Source: Candidatus Troglogloeales bacterium
Lineage (GTDB): Bacteria; Nitrospirota; Nitrospiria; SBBL01; SBBT01
Assembly (NCBI GenBank): GCA_005239595.1
Contig: SBBT01000045.1
Location: forward strand, 1-9,076
DNA length: 9,076 bases
Direction: 5' to 3'
The position numbers and the translations under genes are program-made. Shown piece by piece: positions 1 to 6,672 of this stretch (position 1 is its first letter; each line of letters begins with the position of its first letter). The notes beneath the pieces were generated by a model. The model searched no databases. It worked only from the letters and a program-made list of their open reading frames with translations, and was not told the origin of the DNA.

Positions 1-1
1 G

Positions 2-892
2 GGGATGGCTGTCTTAGGGCTTTATTTAGAGCGGCAGGCGGCTAGACGTTTTTTTTGGGGATTGGTTGGCGTGGTTTTGGGATTTCTCACCGGGGGATTT
101 CTTAATGTCGCGATCGAACCGCTCTTTGCATGGAACGAAGCCGGTTTCCTGATTTGGAAAGGATTCTCGCTCCTTATTTGTTCTTATGTCGGCTTGATTT
201 CCGCCTTAAGGATTGAAAAAGAACCGGCCCTTTTTAGGCGGAGCGAACCCCAGGGCGTCTCCAATAATAAGATATTGGACACCAGCGTTATCATCGACGG
301 CAGGATTGCCGATCTCTGTGAGACCGGTTTTCTGGAAGGGACCTATATTATTCCCCAGTTTATCCTGCAAGAGCTGCAGCATATCGCCGATTCATCCGAT
401 TCTCTTAAACGTGCGAGGGGGCGGCGAGGTCTCGATGTGCTTCACACCCTCCAGAAAATGGTGAATCTGGATGTCCGGATTGTGGATGATGATTTCCCGT
501 CCATTCGGGAAGTGGACGCCAAGATTGTGGCCTTAGCAAAGGTCCTTTCGGCGAAGGTAATCACCAACGATTTAAACCTCAACAAGGTGGCCGAACTGCA
601 GGGGGTGCGTGTTTTGAACATCAATCAACTCTGCAATTCGCTTCGGCCGGTGGTCCTGCCGGGTGAAGCGATGAAGGTCTTTATTCTCAAGGAGGGAAAA
701 GAGGCAGGACAGGGTGTCGGTTACCTGGATGACGGCACGATGATTGTGGTCGATGACGCGCGCAAGTGGATTGGGAAGAGTCTGGATGTCGTTGTGACGA
801 GCGTACTTCAGACGACGGCGGGACGGATGATTTTTACAAAAGTGCGTGAAGAACCGGAACGCGAAGAACTACGGGTAATGAGAAACCATTAA
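2..892 (+). CDS. YacL-type membrane PIN/TRAM domain protein, 5' partial
   Basis: Predicted membrane-anchored PIN-domain protein with a C-terminal TRAM domain, the YacL family. Counting from the ATG at position 5, two hydrophobic segments lie at about residues 16-37 and 48-68. The PIN domain follows from about residue 89, with acidic residues D92 (LDTS), E123 (LQEL), D171 and D189 (TND) fitting the metal-binding pocket of PIN nucleases. The conserved stretches IIDGRIADLC and LQELQHIADSSD are typical of this family. Residues about 217-280 form the TRAM domain, a small RNA-binding beta barrel, with the family sequence YLDDGTMIVVDD. Family members usually have about 350-370 residues and four membrane segments. 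Here the reading frame is open to the window edge and no ribosome binding site precedes the ATG, so the true start and probably two membrane segments lie upstream. The family's cellular role is poorly defined. The gene abuts ispD, an arrangement also seen in other phyla. Confidence 0.9.
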   Translation, partial: GMAVLGLYLERQAARRFFWGLVGVVLGFLTGGFLNVAIEPLFAWNEAGFLIWKGFSLLICSYVGLISALRIEKEPALFRRSEPQGVSNNKILDTSVIIDGRIADLCETGFLEGTYIIPQFILQELQHIADSSDSLKRARGRRGLDVLHTLQKMVNLDVRIVDDDFPSIREVDAKIVALAKVLSAKVITNDLNLNKVAELQGVRVLNINQLCNSLRPVVLPGEAMKVFILKEGKEAGQGVGYLDDGTMIVVDDARKWIGKSLDVVVTSVLQTTAGRMIFTKVREEPEREELRVMRNH

Positions 893-1594
893 ATGGTGCA
901 CGCGCTTATCCCCGCGGCAGGGTCTGGTGTGCGATTTGGGGAGGCCGTCAAAAAGCAATTTCTGCCGCTTTGCGGTCTTCCAGTGATTGTTCATACCCTC
1001 TCTGTTTTTGAAGGGTCTTGCGCCGTGGATGATCTGATCTGCGTGGCGCCGCAGGAAGACCTCCCGCTTTTTGAGAAAATGATTCTGACTGCCGGTTTTA
1101 CGAAAATCAGAATGGTTTTATCTGGAGGCACGACGCGCCAGAACTCGGTTGGGATCGGGGTTGCCTTTCTTGAAAAGGAAGGTGATCCGGAGGATGTCGT
1201 TCTAGTTCATGACGGGGTGCGGCCGTTTGTCACCCCTTTGTTGATTGAGGCGGTTGTTCGAAAGGCTAAAGAATCGGGGGCTGCGGTTGCAGCCATGCCG
1301 GTGACTGACTCCGTTAAGCGTCTTTCCTGCGACAATGTTATTCTGGAGGGGATCTCGCGAGACAGCCTCTGGGCGATGCAGACACCGCAGGCCTTTCGGT
1401 TGGAGATTCTGATTCGGGCTTTTCAAAAGGCGGCCTTTGACCGTTTTTCAGGAACCGACGAGGCCTCATTGGTCGAACGTCTGGGAGTCCCCGTCCATTG
1501 TGTGGAGGGTTTAGCGGAAAACATAAAAATCACAACCCCTTCCGATCTTAAGCTGGCGGAGTGGATTCTTCGAGAGAGAAGACGTCTCTCATGA
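893..1594 (+). CDS. ispD: 2-C-methyl-D-erythritol 4-phosphate cytidylyltransferase (IspD)
   Basis: Third step of the MEP isoprenoid pathway: MEP plus CTP gives CDP-methylerythritol and pyrophosphate, in the cytoplasm. The 233-residue product has the usual family length. Visible motifs are the nucleotide-binding loop PAAGSGVRFG (residues 7-16) with lysines K20/K21 just after, SGGTTRQNSV (77-86), VHDGVRPFV (105-113), PVTDSVKR (136-143), QTPQAF (163-168), TDEASLVE (188-195) and NIKITTPSDL (210-219), whose K212 matches the substrate-binding lysine near the C terminus of the E. coli enzyme. The ATG follows the TAA of the upstream PIN/TRAM gene with no spacer and has no clear Shine-Dalgarno, so translation probably depends on ribosomes finishing the upstream gene. 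Its TGA overlaps the ispF start by four bases. Confidence 0.97.
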   Translation: MVHALIPAAGSGVRFGEAVKKQFLPLCGLPVIVHTLSVFEGSCAVDDLICVAPQEDLPLFEKMILTAGFTKIRMVLSGGTTRQNSVGIGVAFLEKEGDPEDVVLVHDGVRPFVTPLLIEAVVRKAKESGAAVAAMPVTDSVKRLSCDNVILEGISRDSLWAMQTPQAFRLEILIRAFQKAAFDRFSGTDEASLVERLGVPVHCVEGLAENIKITTPSDLKLAEWILRERRRLS

Positions 1595-2070
1595 TACGGA
1601 TAGGCATTGGATACGACGTCCACCGATTTGTAGAGGGACGCCGATGTTTTCTGGGTGGTGTGGATATCCCGTATCACCAGGGGCTGGCAGGTTATTCCGA
1701 CGCGGATGTCCTTTTGCATGCGATTTGCGACGCCTTGTTGGGGGCGGCTGGAGAGGGGGATCTCGGCCGCCATTTTCCGGAGGGCGATCCGCGATGGAGA
1801 GACATCGCAAGTATTCGTCTCCTGGAGGAGGTGTCAAGGCTTTTGGTCAAGAAGAGTTTTCGGGTCAACAACATTGATGCGGTGGTAATCGCAGAGGGCC
1901 CGAGGATAGCGCGGTTTGTCGATCAAATGAAAATCAATATCAGTCGCCCGCTGGCGATGCAGTCTGCGGATGTGAACATTAAGGCGACGACGAATGAAAA
2001 GATCGGTTTTATTGGCCGTGGCGAAGGGATTGCGGCGCAGGCGGCCTGTCTGATTGAGCAGGTACCATAA
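1591..2070 (+). CDS. ispF: 2-C-methyl-D-erythritol 2,4-cyclodiphosphate synthase (IspF)
   Basis: Fifth step of the MEP pathway: cyclises CDP-methylerythritol 2-phosphate to methylerythritol cyclodiphosphate with release of CMP. The protein is 159 residues, normal for this trimeric zinc enzyme. Metal ligands are D9 and H11 in IGYDVHRF and H43 in LLHAICDALLGA. The signature SDADVLLHAICDALLGA (36-52) and the C-terminal block ATTNEKIGFIGRGEGIAAQA (132-151) are both intact. The frame also has a GTG at 1561, but the ATG at 1591 puts the start directly before the conserved N-terminal IRIGIGYDVH, and it overlaps the ispD stop as ATGA, a typical coupled junction. IspD and IspF are separate proteins in different frames, unlike the fused IspDF of some proteobacteria. 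Confidence 0.97.
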   Translation: MIRIGIGYDVHRFVEGRRCFLGGVDIPYHQGLAGYSDADVLLHAICDALLGAAGEGDLGRHFPEGDPRWRDIASIRLLEEVSRLLVKKSFRVNNIDAVVIAEGPRIARFVDQMKINISRPLAMQSADVNIKATTNEKIGFIGRGEGIAAQAACLIEQVP

Positions 2071-2080
2071 GAAAATTGTA

Positions 2081-2734
2081 ATGTTTGAAGCGATTAGAGG
2101 GGATATTAAAGCGGCTTTTGAGCGGGACCCGGCGGCGGAAAATGTGCTGGAGGTGGTTTTGACTTATGCCGGGTTCCATGCGATTCTGCTTCATCGGCTT
2201 GCCCATTTTCTTTGGCTGAAAGGCGTTCCGATTATTCCACGGTTCATTTCCCACCTTTCCCGTTTTGTCACAGGGATCGAAATTCATCCCGGTGCGATCA
2301 TTGGGCGCGAGTTTTTTATTGATCATGGGATGGGTGTGGTGATTGGAGAAACCGCGGAAATAGGCGACCACGTCACACTTTATCAGGGGGTGACCCTGGG
2401 TGGGACCGGTCAGGAGCCTGGAAAACGCCATCCGACCATCGGAGATTATGTCATCGTGGGGGCGGGGGCAAAGGTGTTGGGCGCCATTGTTATCGGCGAC
2501 CATGTCCGAATTGGCGCCAACTCGGTGGTGCTCCATTCCGTTGCGGATCATGCGACGGTGGTTGGCATTCCAGGTCAGGTGGTTCGTCGCAGAGAAGAGG
2601 AGGGTGATTTCGATCATACAAACCTCCCCGATCCGATTGCAAACCGCCTGGAACGTCTTGAAAAAGAATTGGTGGAATTAAAGAGCCGCATCAAGCAAGA
2701 CAGCCCAGGCCGAACCGCTGGGCGTTCCGGATAA
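2081..2734 (+). CDS. cysE: Serine O-acetyltransferase (CysE)
   Basis: Transfers acetyl from acetyl-CoA to L-serine, making O-acetylserine for cysteine synthesis. The product is 217 residues, the short form without the long N-terminal helical domain of the enterobacterial enzyme. After a short helical region (1-60), hexapeptide repeats forming a left-handed beta helix run from about 65 to 165. Catalytic-type residues are D81-H82 in FIDHGMGVVIGETA and H117 in GKRHPTIGD, with the conserved TLGGTG at 105-110. Residues about 185-206 (IANRLERLEKELVELKSRI) look like a short coiled coil, possibly for oligomerisation. The frame opens at a TTG at 2054 inside ispF, but the ATG at 2081 matches the family N terminus. 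No strong Shine-Dalgarno is visible. The gap to ispF is 10 bases, so the genes are probably cotranscribed. Confidence 0.95.
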   Translation: MFEAIRGDIKAAFERDPAAENVLEVVLTYAGFHAILLHRLAHFLWLKGVPIIPRFISHLSRFVTGIEIHPGAIIGREFFIDHGMGVVIGETAEIGDHVTLYQGVTLGGTGQEPGKRHPTIGDYVIVGAGAKVLGAIVIGDHVRIGANSVVLHSVADHATVVGIPGQVVRRREEEGDFDHTNLPDPIANRLERLEKELVELKSRIKQDSPGRTAGRSG

Positions 2735-2750
2735 AAGCCTCCCTCCTAAT

Positions 2751-2766
2751 CGATATTTTTATATCG
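2751..2766. repeat. Small perfect inverted repeat between cysE and mutY
   Basis: CGATAT and ATATCG form a perfect 6-bp dyad around a TTTT loop in the 46-base gap between the cysE stop and the mutY start. The stem is short and AT-rich and no T-tract follows, so it is a poor intrinsic terminator. It could be a weak operator or chance. No convincing promoter or ribosome binding site for mutY is visible in this gap. Confidence 0.35.
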
Positions 2767-2780
2767 GGCCATCTAAAATC

Positions 2781-3926
2781 ATGCCGTCTGCCTATCCGAA
2801 GAATCCGGCACGTTTCATGACACGCCGGCTGCTTATTTGGTATCGCGCCTTTGGCCGTGATCTCCCCTGGCGTCAAACGCACGATCCTTATCAGATCTGG
2901 GTCTCCGAGGTCATGCTTCAACAGACCCAGGTAAAGACAGTCTTGCCTTTTTATCACAAGTTTCTGTTAGCCTTCCCGACGCTGCATGATCTTGCCGAGG
3001 CGCCAATTGGATCGGTGTTAAAGTTGTGGGAGGGGCTTGGTTACTACGCTCGGGCCCGCAATCTTCATCAGGCGGCAAAAGAGGTGGCGGCCCGTTTTTG
3101 TGGAACATTCCCATCGAAGATGGATGACGTTTTATCCCTTCCCGGAATCGGCCGCTCGACGGCCGGCGCCATTTTGACGATTGCCTTCGGCCAACGCCAC
3201 CCGATTCTCGATGGAAATGTGCGTCGGGTACTTTGCCGGTATTTCTGCATTCAAGAAGACCCCAGAAAAGCCACTGACGAGCTGTGGCATTGTTCTGCGT
3301 CGTTGCTTCCTGAAAGGAATGCCGGAGATTTTCTCCAGGCGATTATGGATTTTGGCGCGACGGTCTGCACGCAGACGGACCCCCAGTGCCTTTTATGTCC
3401 TGTGCGGAAAGGGTGCAAGGGATATCAGAATGGGTTGCAGGAGGCGCTACCGCTAAAAGGCATACGAAACCGAATTCCCCATCGGGATTATGTCGCCGGT
3501 ATCATCTTCAAGGGAGAACGGGTTTTGATCCGTCGGCGTCCGATGAAGGGGCTTTTGGGCGGGTTATGGGAGTTTCCGGGCGGAGAGGCCAGGTCGGATC
3601 CGCCAGATGCGTTCAAGAAAGTCCTTTCTGTATTGTTTTGTGAGAAAAACAGCGACCCATTGCAGCCGATTTCCTGCATGACGATCCGTCATGCCTTCAC
3701 CCATTTTCGGATGACCCTCCATGTCTTCCTCTGCCGGGTGCGGACACCTGTCAAAAATGGATCGGGAGAAATGCGGTGGGTCTTGCCGGAGGAGCTTGAG
3801 GAATATCCCTTCCCATCGGCCTATCAGAAGATCGTTTGCGCGGTGACGGAGAAGGGGAATTCAATAGAATTTCTAAACCGATTTTTAAAAAGGAGTGAAT
3901 ATGTCGGAAGAAGGATTGGTTTATAA
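2781..3926 (+). CDS. mutY: Adenine DNA glycosylase (MutY)
   Basis: Base excision repair enzyme that removes adenine mispaired with 8-oxoguanine, preventing G:C to T:A transversions. The 381-residue protein has the full architecture. The glycosylase domain includes catalytic E43 in SEVMLQQTQ, a helix-hairpin-helix at about 119-131 (LPGIGRSTAGAI) and catalytic D144 in ILDGNV. The iron-sulfur cluster loop has cysteines C196, C203, C206 and C212 in the expected X6-X2-X5 spacing. The C-terminal NUDIX-like domain (about 236-355), which reads the 8-oxoG strand, shows GLLGGLWEFPGGE (257-269) and HAFTHFRM (304-311). The start is uncertain: neither the ATG at 2781 nor the one at 2817 has a good Shine-Dalgarno. 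2781 is preferred because it leaves a helix of family-like length before the DLPWR motif. The 3' end overlaps the next gene by 26 bases. Confidence 0.96.
   Translation: MPSAYPKNPARFMTRRLLIWYRAFGRDLPWRQTHDPYQIWVSEVMLQQTQVKTVLPFYHKFLLAFPTLHDLAEAPIGSVLKLWEGLGYYARARNLHQAAKEVAARFCGTFPSKMDDVLSLPGIGRSTAGAILTIAFGQRHPILDGNVRRVLCRYFCIQEDPRKATDELWHCSASLLPERNAGDFLQAIMDFGATVCTQTDPQCLLCPVRKGCKGYQNGLQEALPLKGIRNRIPHRDYVAGIIFKGERVLIRRRPMKGLLGGLWEFPGGEARSDPPDAFKKVLSVLFCEKNSDPLQPISCMTIRHAFTHFRMTLHVFLCRVRTPVKNGSGEMRWVLPEELEEYPFPSAYQKIVCAVTEKGNSIEFLNRFLKRSEYVGRRIGL
3891..3895 (+). promoter_or_regulatory. Ribosome binding site of the GAF sensor kinase, inside mutY
   Basis: AGGAG lies five bases before the ATG at 3901. 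This supports 3901 over the in-frame GTG at 3895, which overlaps the AGGAG itself. The site is inside the last codons of mutY, so ribosomes translating mutY pass over it. Confidence 0.75.
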
Positions 3927-6216
3927 GGAGGCGGAGGGAGACCCCTTGGAGTCTTTCAATCAGCCGTCGTCCCGTCTATCTGTAGACGGGAAATTAGAAG
4001 CGGTTTTACGGGCAGTAGCGGAGCATGCCGAGACGATACGCGATCCTGGTTGTTTTCTTAGCCTCTTACTGGAGAGGATTGTGAAGGTCATGGCGGCAGA
4101 TGTGGCGCTGCTGTTTTCCTGGGGAGGAGATCAGACAGAGTGGAACCTTGTTGCGCACCATGGTTTTCCCAAGGATTTTGGAAAAGGGGAGATTTCACGC
4201 GCATGGCAGTCTCTCCCGACCATTGTGTTTCGGCAGGGACCGCATCTCTTCTCGAATGACGTGTCAAAAGATTCGCGTTTTGTAGGACAGGTGATTCGCG
4301 GAATGAACGTACAGAGCTTTGCCGGCGTAACACTTTACGCCAACGAAAAGCGGCTCGGCTCTTTCGCTCTCGGATTCTTTCGGCCGGACGCCCTTTCTCC
4401 GAAAGATCATGAGATATTCCTGTTGATTTCAAACCTGCTCTGTCCCGCTCTGGCCAATGAACCGGCGCCTGATCCCTGTTTATCAGAAGACGGTTCTGCG
4501 GAAAAAGAATTCTCTGCCGGAAGCACGGAGGCGAAAATTTTGGAAATACTCCTCTCTGGGTTGAGCTATCCTTCCCAACGCGAGGACCTTTTTAAGGAAA
4601 TTTTAGAGAAATGCCTTCCTTTGATGCATGCGGAAGGGGGGTATATCATGCAGTTTTATGAAAAAAGACAGCGGTTTTTCCCCGTTGCCCACCAGGGGCT
4701 CTCTCCCGATCGAGCTGAGCATCTCGTGAGACAGGGTGTTAAGATGGGAGAGAACATTTTGGGAAAGATTCTTCAGAGAAAAGAGCCCTCTTTTTTAAAC
4801 GCGCATAAGTCTGGGACGCACTTAAATCAAAGGTTGGTTGGGGAAGAAGGATTGCAATCGTATGTGGGGGTCCCCATCACAGACTCATCTGGCGTTTGGG
4901 GAACGCTTTCCCTGTTCTGCCGCGGCAGTCTCTTCTCGAAAGAAGATCAGGAAAGAGGCGTATTCCTGGGGAGACAATTAGGTTATCTGGTGGACAATAG
5001 GAGGCTTTTTGATGAAGCGCACCAACGCGCCTTAGACCTCGTTGTCGTCAATGAATGCGGCCAATCCCTCTCAAAGAGCCTTTATTTAGAGCATCTCTAC
5101 GCATCGGCCGTGGCGTCCATGACAAAGTTGATTGGGGCCGCTCATGCCTATATCTTCTCTCTGGATGATCAAAAGAATATTCTCTGCGGCGTGGCCGCTT
5201 CTCCCCAACGGCTTGACGCCGTCCGTAAAATGGTATTCAGGATGAACGGGAACACGTTGATCCCGCTGACGGCGAGGGATAAACACCCTTATGTGATAGA
5301 GCATGCCTTCTACGATCCGAAGGTTGGAAAGGTGTGGGCGGATACCTTTAAGTCAAAGTCGCTTTTATCGGTCCCCTTGGTCAGCAAAGAGCGGGTCATT
5401 GGGGTGATTCTGTTGGATGAGACCCATTATTTCAGGTCGTTTACCGCGGAGGATATCCAGAAAATTGAATCTTTTTCCAGACAGGTGTCGATTGCCATTG
5501 ATAATGCGACGGTCTATCAGTCGGCCATTAAACAGGTAGAACGCCTAAAAACCCTCTCCTCCGCGATGATTAATATCGAAGAAGAGGTGCGTCGCCACAC
5601 GGTCCATGAAATTCAATCGAAGATGGGAGGGGTTCTTTCTGATATTCAGGCGAATATAGAATGGTTGGAGAGGAAACTGTATCAACCCGATATAGAGATG
5701 ACAGAAAAGATTGAAACCATCAAGTCTCAAGCGGGGCGTGCGCTGGAAAGTATGGAGCGGCTTTCTTATGAATTGCATCCGAAGATGCTGGATGAAGCAG
5801 GTTTGATCCCGACGCTGAAGTGGTATGTTGACGATTATTCGCGGCGAAATTCGGTGGCGGTTCATCTTCAGACCCATGATTTAGAAAAGCGTTTTTCTGC
5901 AAAAACGGAGGTCCTTTTTTACAGAATCATTCAAGAGGCGTTGGCCAATGTGTCGAAGCATGCCAAGGCAGAATCAGTGATCCTCTCGCTGGAGAAAAAA
6001 GAGGCGCTCGCCTACCTTTATGTGACAGACGATGGCGCGGGCTTTGACGTGAGAGGATATTTTTCTGCTCCGCCGGCGATGAAACGGGGTCTTGGAATCT
6101 GGGGCATGAAGGAACGTGTGGAGCTCGCCGGAGGGACGTTTTTCGTCGACTCTAGCCCGGGCCATGGAACCCGAATTTCCATTAAGGTTCCGATTATGAG
6201 GAAGGGCCTATCCTAA
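3901..6216 (+). CDS. Multi-GAF sensor histidine kinase, NarL/DesK (HisKA_3) type
   Basis: Predicted cytoplasmic sensor kinase of 771 residues; no signal peptide or membrane segment is visible. Three GAF-like sensing domains are inferred at about residues 48-185, 225-370 and 392-540, joined by helical linkers. A HisKA_3-type dimerisation and phospho-acceptor region (about 545-630) follows, then an HATPase_c domain (about 665-766). Family landmarks are YELHPKMLDEAGLIPTLKWY (623-642), the N box IIQEALANVSKHAKAE (676-691), G1 DDGAGFD (710-716) and G2 GLGIWGMKERVELAGG (730-745). The likely phospho-acceptor is H569 in VHEIQSKMGG, which departs from the usual HDxLGQ pattern; H566 is an alternative. 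The ATP-binding boxes look intact, so an active kinase is probable. The ligand is unknown; GAF domains bind small molecules, haem or other cofactors. No response regulator lies next to it, so the partner is elsewhere. It overlaps mutY by 26 bases. Confidence 0.9.
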   Translation: MSEEGLVYKEAEGDPLESFNQPSSRLSVDGKLEAVLRAVAEHAETIRDPGCFLSLLLERIVKVMAADVALLFSWGGDQTEWNLVAHHGFPKDFGKGEISRAWQSLPTIVFRQGPHLFSNDVSKDSRFVGQVIRGMNVQSFAGVTLYANEKRLGSFALGFFRPDALSPKDHEIFLLISNLLCPALANEPAPDPCLSEDGSAEKEFSAGSTEAKILEILLSGLSYPSQREDLFKEILEKCLPLMHAEGGYIMQFYEKRQRFFPVAHQGLSPDRAEHLVRQGVKMGENILGKILQRKEPSFLNAHKSGTHLNQRLVGEEGLQSYVGVPITDSSGVWGTLSLFCRGSLFSKEDQERGVFLGRQLGYLVDNRRLFDEAHQRALDLVVVNECGQSLSKSLYLEHLYASAVASMTKLIGAAHAYIFSLDDQKNILCGVAASPQRLDAVRKMVFRMNGNTLIPLTARDKHPYVIEHAFYDPKVGKVWADTFKSKSLLSVPLVSKERVIGVILLDETHYFRSFTAEDIQKIESFSRQVSIAIDNATVYQSAIKQVERLKTLSSAMINIEEEVRRHTVHEIQSKMGGVLSDIQANIEWLERKLYQPDIEMTEKIETIKSQAGRALESMERLSYELHPKMLDEAGLIPTLKWYVDDYSRRNSVAVHLQTHDLEKRFSAKTEVLFYRIIQEALANVSKHAKAESVILSLEKKEALAYLYVTDDGAGFDVRGYFSAPPAMKRGLGIWGMKERVELAGGTFFVDSSPGHGTRISIKVPIMRKGLS

Positions 6217-6217
6217 C

Positions 6218-6256
6218 AAAGGAGGAGAACGCCTCCCCTTTGCTAGGGGAGGTTAG
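6218..6256. terminator. Competing hairpins at the convergent gene junction, possible terminator
   Basis: Between the kinase stop (6216) and the fmdB stop (6273), CCTCCCC (6232-6238) pairs perfectly with GGGGAGG (6246-6252) around a 7-base loop. The same CCTCCCC could instead pair with AAAGGAGG (6218-6225), and CTAAC (6213-6217) can close with GTTAG (6252-6256). Neither strand has a clean T-tract after the stem; the minus strand continues with a mixed C/T run. This is a plausible but weak bidirectional transcription end. Confidence 0.4.
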
Positions 6257-6272
6257 ATAGAAAATAGGCTCG

Positions 6273-6578
6273 TTAATTATTGTTAGGGGGTGGACTTTTA
6301 GCCTCCGTTTTAGGGGTTTCCGTCTTTGTTTTTGATTCACTTGTCCCCTCCGTCGCGGGAGGTTTTGTCTCCTTTTTTGAAGGGGTGCTTTCCTCCTTTC
6401 TGGCGTAATCGGTGATATACCAGCCGCTTCCTTTAAAGACCAGACCGGCGGGAGAGGAGATGATTTTATGGACCTTCTCCTTGCAATGGGAGCAGGCCGT
6501 TACGGGCGGATCGGACATACGCTGCATCACTTCAAAACGACTCTTGCATTTCTCGCACTCATATTCATAGATTGGCAA
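6273..6578 (-). CDS. FmdB-family zinc-ribbon protein
   Basis: Small protein of 101 residues with the N-terminal FmdB/CxxC zinc-ribbon fold (MPIYEYECEKC). C8-x2-C11 and C29-x2-C32 supply four presumed zinc ligands, followed by the family segment SSPAGLVFKGSGWYITDY (41-58). Residues about 60-101 are a low-complexity, probably disordered tail rich in K, T, E, S and P, ending in three asparagines. The family was named from a putative regulator of formamidase, but its function is not established; DNA or RNA contact is only a guess. The start codon is TTG (6578-6576), chosen because the family begins MPIYEY and a strong Shine-Dalgarno stands nine bases upstream. It is the last gene of the minus-strand set, 94 bases after the aminotransferase. 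Confidence 0.92.
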   Translation of the reverse strand: MPIYEYECEKCKSRFEVMQRMSDPPVTACSHCKEKVHKIISSPAGLVFKGSGWYITDYARKEESTPSKKETKPPATEGTSESKTKTETPKTEAKSPPPNNN

Positions 6579-6587
6579 ACCAGATAT

Positions 6588-6593
6588 CTCCTT
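6588..6593 (-). promoter_or_regulatory. Ribosome binding site supporting the TTG start of fmdB
   Basis: On the minus strand AAGGAG is followed by nine bases and then TTG at 6578. The motif decides the start: no in-frame ATG exists at the conserved N terminus, so a TTG start with a strong Shine-Dalgarno is the best reading. Confidence 0.7.
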
Positions 6594-6614
6594 TTTTATG
6601 TAAGGTTATTAAAC

Positions 6615-6640
6615 GGCGTCTCTGCTATCGTTCAGACGCC
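6615..6640 (-). terminator. Hairpin downstream of the aminotransferase, possible terminator or attenuator
   Basis: GGCGTCT (6615-6621) and AGACGCC (6634-6640) form a perfect 7-bp stem with a 12-base loop. Read on the minus strand, the stem lies about 30 bases after the aminotransferase stop and is followed by GTTTAATAA, only a weak T-run. It may reduce rather than block readthrough into fmdB, whose Shine-Dalgarno begins about 20 bases further on. Confidence 0.4.
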
Positions 6641-6662
6641 AGCCTCGAGAGGCCAGCCTCGA
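6638..6662. repeat. 11-bp direct repeat (GCCAGCCTCGA, two copies) in the aminotransferase-fmdB gap
   Basis: Identical copies of GCCAGCCTCGA lie at 6638-6648 and 6652-6662, separated by GAG, a 14-base period. The copies carry CCTC and GAGG blocks that allow several alternative small hairpins. The second copy's AGCCTC (6655-6660) also pairs with GAGGCT (6669-6674), which covers the last bases of the aminotransferase gene. The first copy shares three bases with the stem at 6634-6640. Confidence 0.6.
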
Positions 6663-6672
6663 TTTTTGGAGG

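Noticed and set aside
2..892. PIN domain read as a VapC-type toxin.
   Set aside because: The membrane segments, the TRAM domain and the sequence IIDGRIADLCETGFLEG identify the YacL family. No antitoxin gene is adjacent.
893..2070. IspD-IspF as one bifunctional IspDF protein.
   Set aside because: The two genes are in different frames, each with a complete normal-length product, and they meet at an ATGA overlap.
2009..2617. A 202-codon minus-strand open frame opposite ispF/cysE.
   Set aside because: It lies fully antisense to strongly conserved genes, its translation has no recognisable motif, and it has no ribosome binding site worth noting.
3895..3900. GTG at 3895 as the start of the sensor kinase.
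   Set aside because: It overlaps the Shine-Dalgarno that serves the ATG at 3901 and would add only two residues.
20..5095. An identical 12-base string (TTTATTTAGAGC) near positions 21-36 and 5081-5095.
   Set aside because: Both copies encode the same short peptide LYLE in frame within unrelated genes; flanks differ, so this is chance codon reuse rather than a repeat element.
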